This document shows positions 9,264-18,913 of a stretch of 47,208 nt of DNA, piece after piece. The notes under the pieces were generated by a model. It saw only the letters and a program-made list of their open reading frames with translations, searched no databases and was not told the DNA's origin. Source of the DNA: Candidatus Endomicrobium macrotermitis (GTDB lineage: Bacteria; Elusimicrobiota; Endomicrobiia; Endomicrobiales; Endomicrobiaceae); assembly GCA_031271405.1 (NCBI GenBank), contig JAISVT010000003.1, forward strand, positions 1-47,208. Reading direction: 5' to 3'. Both the position numbers and the translations under genes were made by a program. Position 1 is the stretch's first letter. The number at the start of each line of letters is the position of its first letter.

Positions 9264-10238
9264 ATGCGAAAAAAAGTACTGTCGGGCATGCGTCCTACCG
9301 GAAGACTTCATCTGGGACACTATTTCGGGGCGCTTAAAAGCTGGGTCGAACTTCAAAACGAATACGATTGTTATTATATGTCCGCGGACTGGCACGCTTT
9401 GACCACCGATTATGCGGACACTTCCAATGTCGGCGCAAACACTTTGGAAATGGCGGCAGACTGGCTTACCGCCGGAATTGACCCCGAAAAAAGCGTTATT
9501 TTCAAACAGTCGCAGGTATATCAGCACAGCGAGCTTTTTTTGATATTATCTATGATAACTCCTTTGGGCTGGCTTTACAGATGCCCCACATATAAAGAGC
9601 AGATTGACCAGATACAAAATAAAGATTTGAACAATTACGGTTTTTTGGGATATCCTGTGCTTCAGGCGGCCGATATTCTTCTTTATAAGGCGGATCTTGT
9701 TCCGGTAGGAGAAGACCAGCTTTCGCATTTGGAGTTTACCAGGGAAATCGCAAGGCGTTTTAACAATTTTTACGGCAATATTTTGGTTGAACCGAAAGAA
9801 AAACTTACAAAGTCCGCAAGGGTGCCGGGCCTTGACGGAAGAAAAATGTCGAAATCGTACGGGAATTCTATTTTTCTCGGAGAAGAAGACGATTCGATGA
9901 AAGAAAAAGTCCGCAGCATGTTTACCGATCCGCAGAAAATAAAAAAAGACGATCCGGGACATCCCGAAGGCTGCGTGGTGTTTGCGTTTCACGAAATATT
10001 CAACCCCGGTTACAAAGCCAGAGAGCAGGAATGCAAAGCGGGGACTGTCGGCTGCGTGGCGTGTAAAAAGCAGATTACGGAAATGCTTTCCGAATTTATG
10101 AAACCGTTTGCCGAAAAGAGAAAAGATTTAATGAACGATAAAGCGTATCTGGAAAAAGTTCTGGAAAACGGCTGCGAAAAAGCAAGGGAAACCGCGCATG
10201 CGGCAATGGCGGAAATAAGAAAAGCTTTGAAATTTTAA
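9264..10238 (+). CDS. trpS: tryptophanyl-tRNA synthetase
   Basis: SGMRPTGRLHLGHYFGAL and KMSKSYGN. Confidence 0.95.
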   Translation: MRKKVLSGMRPTGRLHLGHYFGALKSWVELQNEYDCYYMSADWHALTTDYADTSNVGANTLEMAADWLTAGIDPEKSVIFKQSQVYQHSELFLILSMITPLGWLYRCPTYKEQIDQIQNKDLNNYGFLGYPVLQAADILLYKADLVPVGEDQLSHLEFTREIARRFNNFYGNILVEPKEKLTKSARVPGLDGRKMSKSYGNSIFLGEEDDSMKEKVRSMFTDPQKIKKDDPGHPEGCVVFAFHEIFNPGYKAREQECKAGTVGCVACKKQITEMLSEFMKPFAEKRKDLMNDKAYLEKVLENGCEKARETAHAAMAEIRKALKF

Positions 10239-10298
10239 AAACAGAAGATGAGATGAGGAAAAGCTCTCATCTTTCCAACTTCGCAGTTAAAGGTTTTT

Positions 10299-11147
10299 AT
10301 GAGCTACGACATACACATCGACACGTTTGAAGGTCCTTTAGACCTTCTTTTGCATTTGATAAAAAAGAACGATTTGGAAATCGGCGAGATAAAAATAGCC
10401 GAGATAACTTCCGAATATCTTTCTTATCTTGACCTGATGAAAGAACTGAATATCGACGTCGCCGGCGAATTTCTTGTAATGGCTTCCACGCTGATGCAGA
10501 TAAAAGCCAAAACGCTTCTGCCTTCCGAAACCGAAAAAGACGGCGAAGAAGATCCGTTTGACAATTTGAAAAACAGGCTTATGGAATACCAGAAATACAA
10601 AGAGATAGGCAAACTTTTGTCTTATAAGGCCATAGAAAATTCGCAGGTGTACTACAGGCCTGCGCCCGCGGTAAATAAATCGGATTATGTTTTGGACGCG
10701 ACGCTTTTCGAGTTGATGGAAAGTTTCCGCGACGCGCTGACGGCGCTTCCCGAAAACATAAAAGAGATAATGTATCAGGAAATCCCGATAGAGACAAAAA
10801 TCAGGGAGATTCTTGACGTTCTCGAAGGGAAGCAATACATATCTTTTACCGAAATTTTAAAAATACAAAAAAGCAGAATGGCTTTGATAGTCTGCTTTAT
10901 GGCCGTTTTGGAACTTATAAAAAACAGGCAGATCGCCGCGAAACAGTCGGAATTGTTTCAGGAGATAAGAATTTATAAGGTATATAACGCGGAAATTGAA
11001 GACGGCATCGACGCGGGACGCGAAGAAGAGGAGCTGGGGCTTATCGTAGAGGAAAAGTCGGCAGCCGCCGAGCCGCCCGCGCCCGATTTTGAGCTTGAGC
11101 CCGAAACGGAGCAAGAAAACCGAGAGGACAACGATGGAAATATCTGA
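10299..11147 (+). CDS. scpA: segregation and condensation protein A
   Basis: IDTFEGPLDLLLHLIKKNDLEIGEIKIAEITSEYL. Confidence 0.93.
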   Translation: MSYDIHIDTFEGPLDLLLHLIKKNDLEIGEIKIAEITSEYLSYLDLMKELNIDVAGEFLVMASTLMQIKAKTLLPSETEKDGEEDPFDNLKNRLMEYQKYKEIGKLLSYKAIENSQVYYRPAPAVNKSDYVLDATLFELMESFRDALTALPENIKEIMYQEIPIETKIREILDVLEGKQYISFTEILKIQKSRMALIVCFMAVLELIKNRQIAAKQSELFQEIRIYKVYNAEIEDGIDAGREEEELGLIVEEKSAAAEPPAPDFELEPETEQENREDNDGNI

Positions 11148-11841
11148 GGTCAAACAAGTTTTGGAAGCGCTGCTTTTCGTATCGGAAAGGCCTTTAAGCC
11201 TTAAAGAGCTTAAAGACATAGTCAAAGAAGATTATCCGGACGGCGCGAATCTGGAAAATATTTTAAACGAGCTTAAAACCGAATACGAAAATATGAACAA
11301 GCCCTACGAAATCAAATTTGTCGCCGAGGGCTGGACGTTTGCGACAAAAACTAATTTTTCGCCGTGGATAAAAAAACTTCTCAAAGAAAAAAACGTTTTG
11401 AAACTTTCTCCGTCCGCTCTTGAAACGCTTGCAATGATAGCGTACAAGCAGCCCGTAACCAGAGCCGAAATAGATGAAATAAGAGGCGTGGAATCTTCCG
11501 GAGTAATAGACACTCTGCTCGAAAGGAAACTTATAAAAATAGTAGGAAGAAAAGAAACGCTCGGAAGGCCTTTGCTTTACGGCACTACGCAGGAATTTTT
11601 AAAGCATTTCGGGCTTGCGCATTTAAGCGAACTTCCTTTGATAGAAAACGTGCCGAAAGAAGCGCAGCAGACGGAAAATCTTCCGGAACCGGAACTGCCT
11701 TTTGAAAACAACGGGGAAGGTGACGCAAAAGAGGCAGATTCGGACAAGTCGGAAAGCGGTTCTGCGGCTGCCGAAACCTCCGAAACAGGCGAGAGCGTTT
11801 TGCCGGAAGAACAGTCTTCGGAAAAATCCGGGAATTTTTAA
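11134..11841 (+). CDS. scpB: segregation and condensation protein B
   Basis: MEISEVKQVLEALLFVSERPLS...LETLAMIAYKQPVTRAEIDEIRGV. Confidence 0.93.
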   Translation: MEISEVKQVLEALLFVSERPLSLKELKDIVKEDYPDGANLENILNELKTEYENMNKPYEIKFVAEGWTFATKTNFSPWIKKLLKEKNVLKLSPSALETLAMIAYKQPVTRAEIDEIRGVESSGVIDTLLERKLIKIVGRKETLGRPLLYGTTQEFLKHFGLAHLSELPLIENVPKEAQQTENLPEPELPFENNGEGDAKEADSDKSESGSAAAETSETGESVLPEEQSSEKSGNF

Positions 11842-11848
11842 AAAACTA

Positions 11849-11878
11849 TTGTAAAATCAACGGGTAATATATTATAAT
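11849..11878 (+). promoter_or_regulatory. sigma70-like promoter for the kinase-led cluster
   Basis: TTGTAA-N18-TATAAT, about 32 nt before the kinase ATG. Confidence 0.55.
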
Positions 11879-11909
11879 ATGTCCATCTTATATAAAAAGG
11901 TGATGAATA

Positions 11910-14900
11910 ATGGCTGAGAACAAATCTTTTCACGGTTTGGATTTAGGTTTATTTATTAACGATCAGTACGTGACCGTAAAGAAAATCGGTCAGGGCGGGT
12001 TCGGCGTCGTATGGCAGGCGTACGATTTCAGCCTCAGAAATTTTGTTGCCGTAAAAGAGCTCCGCAAAGAATATTCGGAGCAGCGTTTCGTGGAGATGTT
12101 TTACAAAGAAGCTTTAATAGCAAAAAATATAATCCACGACAATATAGTCAGAGTGCAGCATTTTTGGAAAGGCAGCAACGGCGCTTATTATATTTCTATG
12201 GACTTTGTAAGAGGCGTCGATTTGGAAGACGTTATAGCAAAATGCAATGCCCTCGACATAAGAATACCCTGGGAACTTTCCGTTTTAATATGCATAAATA
12301 TGCTTAAAGCGATCGACTATGCCAACCGCATAGCCAGAGATTCCATAACCGGAAAACCCTTCGGAATAGTTTACCGCGACATATCTCCCGGAAACGTCTT
12401 GATTTCATTTGACGGAAACGTAAAATTAAGCGATTTCGGAATCGCAAAAACCGCGGACGAAATAAGCGAAGGTATAAAACAAAACGTCGTAACCGGAAAA
12501 TACCCTTATATGTCTCCGGAACAGATAAAAGGCGATTCGGACGTAGACCACCGTTCCGATATTTTTTCCATAGGCGTGGTTTTATACGAAATGCTTACCG
12601 GAAAACAGCTTTTTTCCGGCTCGAATTCCGAAATAAAAGATCAGGTTATAAACCAGAAATTCAACGCAGCTTCCATCAACGGGCTGAAACTTCCCAACGA
12701 AATGAAGGAAATACTCTCAAAAGCGCTGGAAAAAGCAAGAGATGAAAGATACGTCAGAGCCATAGAGATGTACCGCGATTTGAGAAGGCTTTTAAAAGGC
12801 GTAGAAACCGAAGACCTTGCCGTAGATTTGTCGTCTTTCATTTCCAAGGTTATGGAAAGCGAATTGAACGCGTCGGACGACGTTGTCAGAATAGTAAAGT
12901 CGCTTGACAGAAACGAAGTTATGAATCATCCGCAGATAGAAAGAGTTATCTGCCACGATTTTATGGTTGGAGATTTAAGTTCGCCTGCGCAGCCCGATTT
13001 TCAGCCTAAAGCCGATTCTTTCAAAAGTGCGCCCGCGCAGCCTGAAATCGGACCGGATTCCGATATTGAAATCAGACCGGTACCCAGAACCGAAGCCAGA
13101 CGTGAAGCAAGGCCGGAGGCAATGCCCGAAGCGAGACCAAAGCCTGAAGCGAGGCCAAGTCCTGAAGTAAGGCAGCCGGAAGCGGTTCCGGAAGAAAATA
13201 TTCTGCCGTCTTCCGAGCCAAATCCGCAGTTTCAAGATATGCCGCCGCGTCCCGCACAGCCTCAAAGAAGGCAGCCGGTATGGGTGAAAGACGTTACAAC
13301 CGAAAATAACAATATAGAACCTGTTAAAGCTAAACAGGCGGTGCAGCCTAGTCCTAGTCAGGCGCCGCAGGCGCAGGAAGAAGCCAAAGGGAAGACTGTT
13401 TTTGAAGAAGTCGGCGACTGGTTTGTAAATAAATTCAAAGCGCTTAAAGGCAGAATAATAAAAATCATAATTTTTATTATTTTCGCGATTCTTTTGTTTT
13501 TAGGGCTTGACATTTTCAAACAGATAACTCCTTTCGGAAAGGCAATGTACGCAAAAATGTATCCGCCTGACGTTATAATAACCACGGTCCCGTCCGGAGC
13601 CATGGTCAATATGAAGACAAGTGACGGCGAAGTGATTCTTCAGAATGCAAGTTCGGATCAGCCTATACCTTTGAGGAAAGTACAGCCGCGAACCTATACC
13701 ATCACGGCTTTGAAAGAGGGTTTCAGGCCTGTACAGCGCGTCGTAAGAATCGAAGAGAGAACATCGAAGTCCGACAAACTGAAAAATGAAAAGATAGAAC
13801 TTACTTTCGATTTTGATCTGGACGTAAATTCAGTTCCGCAGGGGGCCGACGTTTTCATAGACGGAAATAAGTTCGGAGTTACCCCGTGTAAAGTGAATTT
13901 AAGCGCGGGAGAGCATACGCTCAGGCTTGCTCTTGCGGGTTTTGAAGATTTGGGGTCCAAAGCGAAAGGGCATGAAGACGGCTACGCTAACATAGATTTT
14001 TCGAGGCCGAACAAGGCGGAAATATTCGGCGACGTAGACAAACGTTATTGGGAAACCGACCTTAAAAATATAGACGGCGAAAATGTGTTTACGGTAAAAG
14101 GAAAATTGTTTAAAAAGTATAAGTTTACTTCCACTCCGGAAAAAATGACCGTTCATATTGAAGGCGAGGGTAAACCCAGAGGATCTACTCCTTTGACTGC
14201 AAATATTATGGCAGGCGAGTATAAGGTCAGATTTCTCGATCCCGAAGGGCGCTACGGCGAATCTTTGAATCAGGTTGAGATTTCGGCCAAATCCGCGTCG
14301 AGTTTGTTTGTCAAGATGAACAAACTTATAACTTTCAGGGTAAAATCGCAGAAAAACAGCGCGGAATCTTTTATAGCCAAGCTCAAAATCGAAGGGAAAG
14401 AATTTCAGACTACAAGAAACGTCGGAACCGGAAGACCCGTTACCATCCCCCTTCCCGGAGGCAATTATAAATTTACTTTTACCGCGGATGACTTTGATCC
14501 TTACGTTAGAAACAATGTGGATGTGGAAAGCATCAATTCCGTAAACGCGTCGCTGGTTTATTCAAAAGTGCCGTTCAACGTGTCTGCCGTGTATCTTGAA
14601 GCGCAGGAAGGCACGGAAAAAGAAAATCCGATTGAAAACGCTTTTGTATGGATAGACGATAAACCCGCCGGCAAAACGGATGCTAAAGGCGTGTGGACGG
14701 ATAAATTCGATCCCGGCCAGATGAAAGGAAGAATAGTGGCGGAAGGTTATGTTGAGCAGTTGTTTGATGTTGAGTTGCTTCCGGGAAAAGGCTTTAGCCA
14801 CACGGTGGTTATGGTGCGGGATCTGCCGGTCCTTCCGGACATTCCTGAGCCGGTCCCTGGCCCTGACGGACCGCAGATCGATCCGCTAGCGCCGCTGCCG

Positions 14901-15026
14901 CCGAAACCGGAACCAAAACAAGAGGATCTTCAGGTAATATTATGCCCGTATTGCGGTTATATAAACACGGTGCCGGCAGGAAGAAAACTTAGATTTTGCG
15001 TAAATTGCGCAAAGCCGCTTAAATAA
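11910..15026 (+). CDS. transmembrane Ser/Thr protein kinase with PEGA-type domains and C-terminal zinc ribbon
   Basis: GQGGFGVVWQAYD, VAVKEL, YRDISPGNVLI, DFGIAKT; one TM (IIKIIIFIIFAILLFLGLDIF); PEGA-like repeats; terminal CPYCGYINTVPAGRKLRFCVNC. Confidence 0.92.
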   Translation: MAENKSFHGLDLGLFINDQYVTVKKIGQGGFGVVWQAYDFSLRNFVAVKELRKEYSEQRFVEMFYKEALIAKNIIHDNIVRVQHFWKGSNGAYYISMDFVRGVDLEDVIAKCNALDIRIPWELSVLICINMLKAIDYANRIARDSITGKPFGIVYRDISPGNVLISFDGNVKLSDFGIAKTADEISEGIKQNVVTGKYPYMSPEQIKGDSDVDHRSDIFSIGVVLYEMLTGKQLFSGSNSEIKDQVINQKFNAASINGLKLPNEMKEILSKALEKARDERYVRAIEMYRDLRRLLKGVETEDLAVDLSSFISKVMESELNASDDVVRIVKSLDRNEVMNHPQIERVICHDFMVGDLSSPAQPDFQPKADSFKSAPAQPEIGPDSDIEIRPVPRTEARREARPEAMPEARPKPEARPSPEVRQPEAVPEENILPSSEPNPQFQDMPPRPAQPQRRQPVWVKDVTTENNNIEPVKAKQAVQPSPSQAPQAQEEAKGKTVFEEVGDWFVNKFKALKGRIIKIIIFIIFAILLFLGLDIFKQITPFGKAMYAKMYPPDVIITTVPSGAMVNMKTSDGEVILQNASSDQPIPLRKVQPRTYTITALKEGFRPVQRVVRIEERTSKSDKLKNEKIELTFDFDLDVNSVPQGADVFIDGNKFGVTPCKVNLSAGEHTLRLALAGFEDLGSKAKGHEDGYANIDFSRPNKAEIFGDVDKRYWETDLKNIDGENVFTVKGKLFKKYKFTSTPEKMTVHIEGEGKPRGSTPLTANIMAGEYKVRFLDPEGRYGESLNQVEISAKSASSLFVKMNKLITFRVKSQKNSAESFIAKLKIEGKEFQTTRNVGTGRPVTIPLPGGNYKFTFTADDFDPYVRNNVDVESINSVNASLVYSKVPFNVSAVYLEAQEGTEKENPIENAFVWIDDKPAGKTDAKGVWTDKFDPGQMKGRIVAEGYVEQLFDVELLPGKGFSHTVVMVRDLPVLPDIPEPVPGPDGPQIDPLAPLPPKPEPKQEDLQVILCPYCGYINTVPAGRKLRFCVNCAKPLK

Positions 15027-15080
15027 CGGAGTGAGCCGAAAAGCTCAAATTAATTTTACATCATCAAGGAAAAGATTCTT

Positions 15081-16694
15081 ATGAAAAAAATTTTAAAATT
15101 ATCGGCGTCGGTTTTTGCTGGAATTGTTTTTTTTCATATCGCGCTTTATGCCGATGTGCCTTCGAAATTGACTTTTCAGGGCAGATTGACCGACAGCGCC
15201 GGCGTCCCTATTACCGACAACAGCGCCGAATTTACGTTTTCCTTTTATACTGCCGAAAGCGGCGGGTCTCAAATAGGAAATGTTTCCGTTACCGATGCGA
15301 AAATCAATAACGGGCTTTACGGAGTCAATTTGGATTTAAGCGGAATTTTAGCAAGCTCTCCTACTGCGTTTAACGCGCCTGTATGGGTTCAGGTTTCATA
15401 TAACAGGAATGATTTTCTAGAAAGAACGCCTTTAACCGCAAGCCCTTATGCTTTATCCGTTAAAGACGGAGTAATAACTTCAAGTAAGATTGCCGACGGA
15501 GCTATAGTTCAAAGCAAACTTGCTCCCGGACTGTCTGTCAGTAGCGCAGCGTATGCAGTAACTGCCGCAACGGCGTCATTTGTTACAGGAGCAATCTCAA
15601 CAGCGTCGTATGCAATGCGAGCGGGAACGGCAACATATGCAACAACTGCCGTAACAGCGTCATTTGTTACAGGGGAAATCTCAACAGCGTCGTATGCAAT
15701 GCGAGCGGGAACGGCAACATATGCAGTAAATGCCGCAACAGCGTCATTTGTTACAGGAGCAATCTCAACATCGTCGTATGCAATGCAAGCGGGAACGGCG
15801 ACATATGCAGTAACTGCCGCAACGGCGTCATTTGTTACAGGGGAAATCTCAACAGCGTCGTATGCAATGCAGGCGGGAACAGCGTCATATGCAGATGTTG
15901 CAGGTATTGCGAATGATGTAGGCGAGTCTTTTGTGTTGAGCACGGCTAGTGTTCGTTATGATGAGGTATATCCCGCGTCAACTACATATGCAATAAATGC
16001 CGCAACAGCGACCTGGGTATTGAATTTTCCGGAATTATCGTCTTCTGTAATTAGCGGATTATTATTAGGTTTAGGCAATTCACCTGTTAGTGTTGGATCT
16101 GTTTACACAAGTAGCGGAACAGTTGCCGACCTATACACAAGTTCAATTACTATAGGCGGCGGAGTCTCACTGATGTTTGGTACTTATGATACAACTCCAT
16201 ATAATTACGGCAGTCCTCAAGGAGGGGCCTACCGAGAAGAAGGATTAATAATCAGTACAAATGTGAGAATAAACGGAACAGTTTCTTCAACCAGACAATT
16301 TCTCAATGTAAATGCCGACCTTGCCGAAATATATCCTTCTTATGAGTTATTGTCTCCGGGGGATGTTGTCGTAATATCCGATATTAATGACGGATATATA
16401 GAAAAATCGAAAACGGCAAACGATACTAAAGTCGCCGGCGTTATTTCTACCGAGCCGGGGATGGTTTTGAATTCAAGCGAAAAGGGATATAAGCTTGCTT
16501 TAGTCGGCAAGGTTCCAGTAAACGTTACAAACGAAGGCGGCGACATAAAACGCGGAGATTTGCTTGTCGCTTCTTCGACTCCGGGATATGCCATGAAAGC
16601 AGTTGACCCGAAGCCCGGGACCATAATAGGAAAAGCGCTTGGAAGTTCAAGTGCCCCGAGAGGTAAAATTTCAGCTTTAGTTAATTTACAATGA
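15081..16694 (+). CDS. secreted/surface repeat protein (fibre-like)
   Basis: Signal peptide, LTFQGRLTDSAGVPI start, four 28-aa A-rich repeats, conserved C-terminal LAEIYPS...GDVVVIS region. Confidence 0.7.
   Translation: MKKILKLSASVFAGIVFFHIALYADVPSKLTFQGRLTDSAGVPITDNSAEFTFSFYTAESGGSQIGNVSVTDAKINNGLYGVNLDLSGILASSPTAFNAPVWVQVSYNRNDFLERTPLTASPYALSVKDGVITSSKIADGAIVQSKLAPGLSVSSAAYAVTAATASFVTGAISTASYAMRAGTATYATTAVTASFVTGEISTASYAMRAGTATYAVNAATASFVTGAISTSSYAMQAGTATYAVTAATASFVTGEISTASYAMQAGTASYADVAGIANDVGESFVLSTASVRYDEVYPASTTYAINAATATWVLNFPELSSSVISGLLLGLGNSPVSVGSVYTSSGTVADLYTSSITIGGGVSLMFGTYDTTPYNYGSPQGGAYREEGLIISTNVRINGTVSSTRQFLNVNADLAEIYPSYELLSPGDVVVISDINDGYIEKSKTANDTKVAGVISTEPGMVLNSSEKGYKLALVGKVPVNVTNEGGDIKRGDLLVASSTPGYAMKAVDPKPGTIIGKALGSSSAPRGKISALVNLQ
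15573..15908 (+). repeat. four tandem 84-bp coding repeats
   Basis: Units start gcgtcatttgttacagg at 15573, 15657, 15741 and 15825. Confidence 0.9.
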
Positions 16695-17872
16695 GAAAAA
16701 TATTATTTTTTGCATTTATTTTTTGTTTTTATTTTGCCGGTTCGGTTTTTTCAGCCGATCAGGTTCAGGATGCTTCGTTATCAAACGGTTCGGCGGCGTC
16801 TTCGCAGAACGGCTTTGAAAACACCACTTCCGTAAACAGCGGAATAGTGTTTTTGGAAACTAAAACCACCAGAAAATACAGGCTTGATTCCGGCGTTTTG
16901 TCGGCTTTCGGCATTTCAAATAACGATATTTCTTTTTCAAGCCAAACTCCGGTAAACAATTACGTTTCGACAACAACTCCCGTTAACATAGGTATTACCG
17001 CCAACACCTATCAAGGCAGCATAGCTCTGTTAGGATACAGAATCGCTTATACGACCGCTTCAATATATGAAATGAGCATAACTACGCTTGCATATAACGA
17101 GGCGGGCATTGCTCCGGAGGTTTCGACGCAGACTCTTGCTTACGGTTTTCGTCCCGGCGATAATTATTTGCAGTGGTTTGCCATGAATACCGCAAGCGAC
17201 GAAGGGGCGTTCAGCAGTATCATTAGAATTATTGTAAGCGAAGATGCCGCCGGCGCAAAAATTCTACAGCCTTCGGGAGGATTTGCGTCGTCTAATCCGA
17301 TAATAAGAGCGAGGCTGTCTACCCAGCATGATTTTGACCCGTCGGAGGTTACGATTCATATGTTTGCCGGCGCGTCTACCGAGGCTGCGTCGGAGTTAAG
17401 TGTGGATTACGGAACAGGGAAATTTGTTGACTCTTCAATGTTGGAGTATAAATACACGGCGCGGACGCTTCAGGTCGGCATGGAATACACGCTGCTTATA
17501 AAATTTATTGATGGAAACGGAGACCGTTACGATTCCGATCCCGTAACGTTTATAGTTGACGGCGCTCCGATATCGCAGCTTTTACCGTATCCTTCTCCGT
17601 ATAACCCGAAGAGGGGGCGTTTAAAGATAAAATACGTATTGTCTGAAGATTCTTCCGTTACAATTAATATATACGACAGAGCCGGAAAATTCGTAAGCAA
17701 AGCCGTTGATTCGCAAAACCGTCCCGGCGGACTAAACGATACGGACGAATGGAACGCAAAAAGCTATGCCGGGGAAGATTTGGCAAGCGGAGTTTATATA
17801 TGCGAACTCATCGCCGTAAGCGGCGGAAAAGAAAACAGGCGTTACGCGTCTTTTGCAATTTTGAGAAAATAA
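16691..17872 (+). CDS. secreted protein with FlgD-like/sorting-type C-terminal domain
   Basis: C-terminal PYPSPYNPKRGRLKIKYVLSEDSSVTINIYDRAGKFV...GEDLASGVYICELIA. Confidence 0.75.
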   Translation: MRKILFFAFIFCFYFAGSVFSADQVQDASLSNGSAASSQNGFENTTSVNSGIVFLETKTTRKYRLDSGVLSAFGISNNDISFSSQTPVNNYVSTTTPVNIGITANTYQGSIALLGYRIAYTTASIYEMSITTLAYNEAGIAPEVSTQTLAYGFRPGDNYLQWFAMNTASDEGAFSSIIRIIVSEDAAGAKILQPSGGFASSNPIIRARLSTQHDFDPSEVTIHMFAGASTEAASELSVDYGTGKFVDSSMLEYKYTARTLQVGMEYTLLIKFIDGNGDRYDSDPVTFIVDGAPISQLLPYPSPYNPKRGRLKIKYVLSEDSSVTINIYDRAGKFVSKAVDSQNRPGGLNDTDEWNAKSYAGEDLASGVYICELIAVSGGKENRRYASFAILRK

Positions 17873-18904
17873 ATGAAAAAAATAGTTTCCGTTTGTTTCA
17901 TTTTAATATTTGCGGCTAATGTTTACGCGGCCTCCGGCGGCGCGGCTTTCCTTAAAAAAGGCGTCGGAGCAAGAGCGCTGGGCATGGGCGGAGCGTTTAC
18001 TTCCGTTGCGGGCGATGCAAACGCGGTATATTGGAACCCCGCGGGACTAGGTCAAATTTACGATAATTATTCGGTTACTTTTATGGCAGCCTCGGGAGCT
18101 TCCGACGAATGGACTGGTTTGAGCGATGTCATTCCTACGCATAATTTTGTAGCTTTATCCGTGCCTGCGGGAAAGATTACGGAAGCTTTGGGAAAATCGG
18201 TTTTTGCCTTTGGCTATATGAGTTCTTATCTCGATAAGATCATAGGTTCAAGTGATGAGGGAATACAAACGGGAACGCTTGAAGACACTCAAAGCGCTTT
18301 CTATCTTTCCTGGGGTATGCCGGTGTGGGAAGAAGATACCAATTTATACGTCGGCGCGTCGTTAAAGTATCTGTCGGAAAATTTAAGCGGAACCGGAGGC
18401 GACAGCGCTTCGGGATACGATATTGACGCCGGCATAATATATAATATTTTTGAAACTTTAAATTTCGGTTTATTTATAGGAAAAGGCGCTTCCATAAAGT
18501 GGGCAGAGTCGGAAAGCGACCAATCGGCTTTGACATCTAAGTTCGGCGTTTCGAACATGTTTAATTTAAGCGAAAAATTTAAACTTTTGGGAGCCGCGGA
18601 TTTGGTTCAGGTGCAAAGAGAACCTTTGGGAGCAAACTTGGGCTTGGAGTTAAGTTATATGGACATTGCCGGAAGTGACGATGGATTAGGTTTAAAAGGG
18701 CTGCATTTGAGAGGCGGCGTAAATTCTTTGGCTTTGGAAAACCGCTACGGAGTCAGGGAAGACATAAATAAAAATATCGCTTACAGCGCCGGTTTCGGGA
18801 TTGACATCGCAATACTGGGCAAATTTTTGCAGTTGGACTACGCTATGATTATGGGAAATATTTTAGACAGCCAAAATAAAATTTCGTTGAGTTTTTACTT
18901 TTAG
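17873..18904 (+). CDS. PorV/PorQ family outer-membrane protein
   Basis: FLKKGVGARALGMGGAFTSVAGDANAVYWNPAGLG. Confidence 0.85.
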   Translation: MKKIVSVCFILIFAANVYAASGGAAFLKKGVGARALGMGGAFTSVAGDANAVYWNPAGLGQIYDNYSVTFMAASGASDEWTGLSDVIPTHNFVALSVPAGKITEALGKSVFAFGYMSSYLDKIIGSSDEGIQTGTLEDTQSAFYLSWGMPVWEEDTNLYVGASLKYLSENLSGTGGDSASGYDIDAGIIYNIFETLNFGLFIGKGASIKWAESESDQSALTSKFGVSNMFNLSEKFKLLGAADLVQVQREPLGANLGLELSYMDIAGSDDGLGLKGLHLRGGVNSLALENRYGVREDINKNIAYSAGFGIDIAILGKFLQLDYAMIMGNILDSQNKISLSFYF

Positions 18905-18913
18905 AGGCATAAT

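Noticed and set aside
15573-15908. Possible CRISPR array
   Set aside because: 84-bp in-frame tandem repeats without unique spacers inside a CDS.
15509-15943. 144-aa minus-strand repeat ORF
   Set aside because: Antisense shadow of the repeat region in the surface-protein gene.
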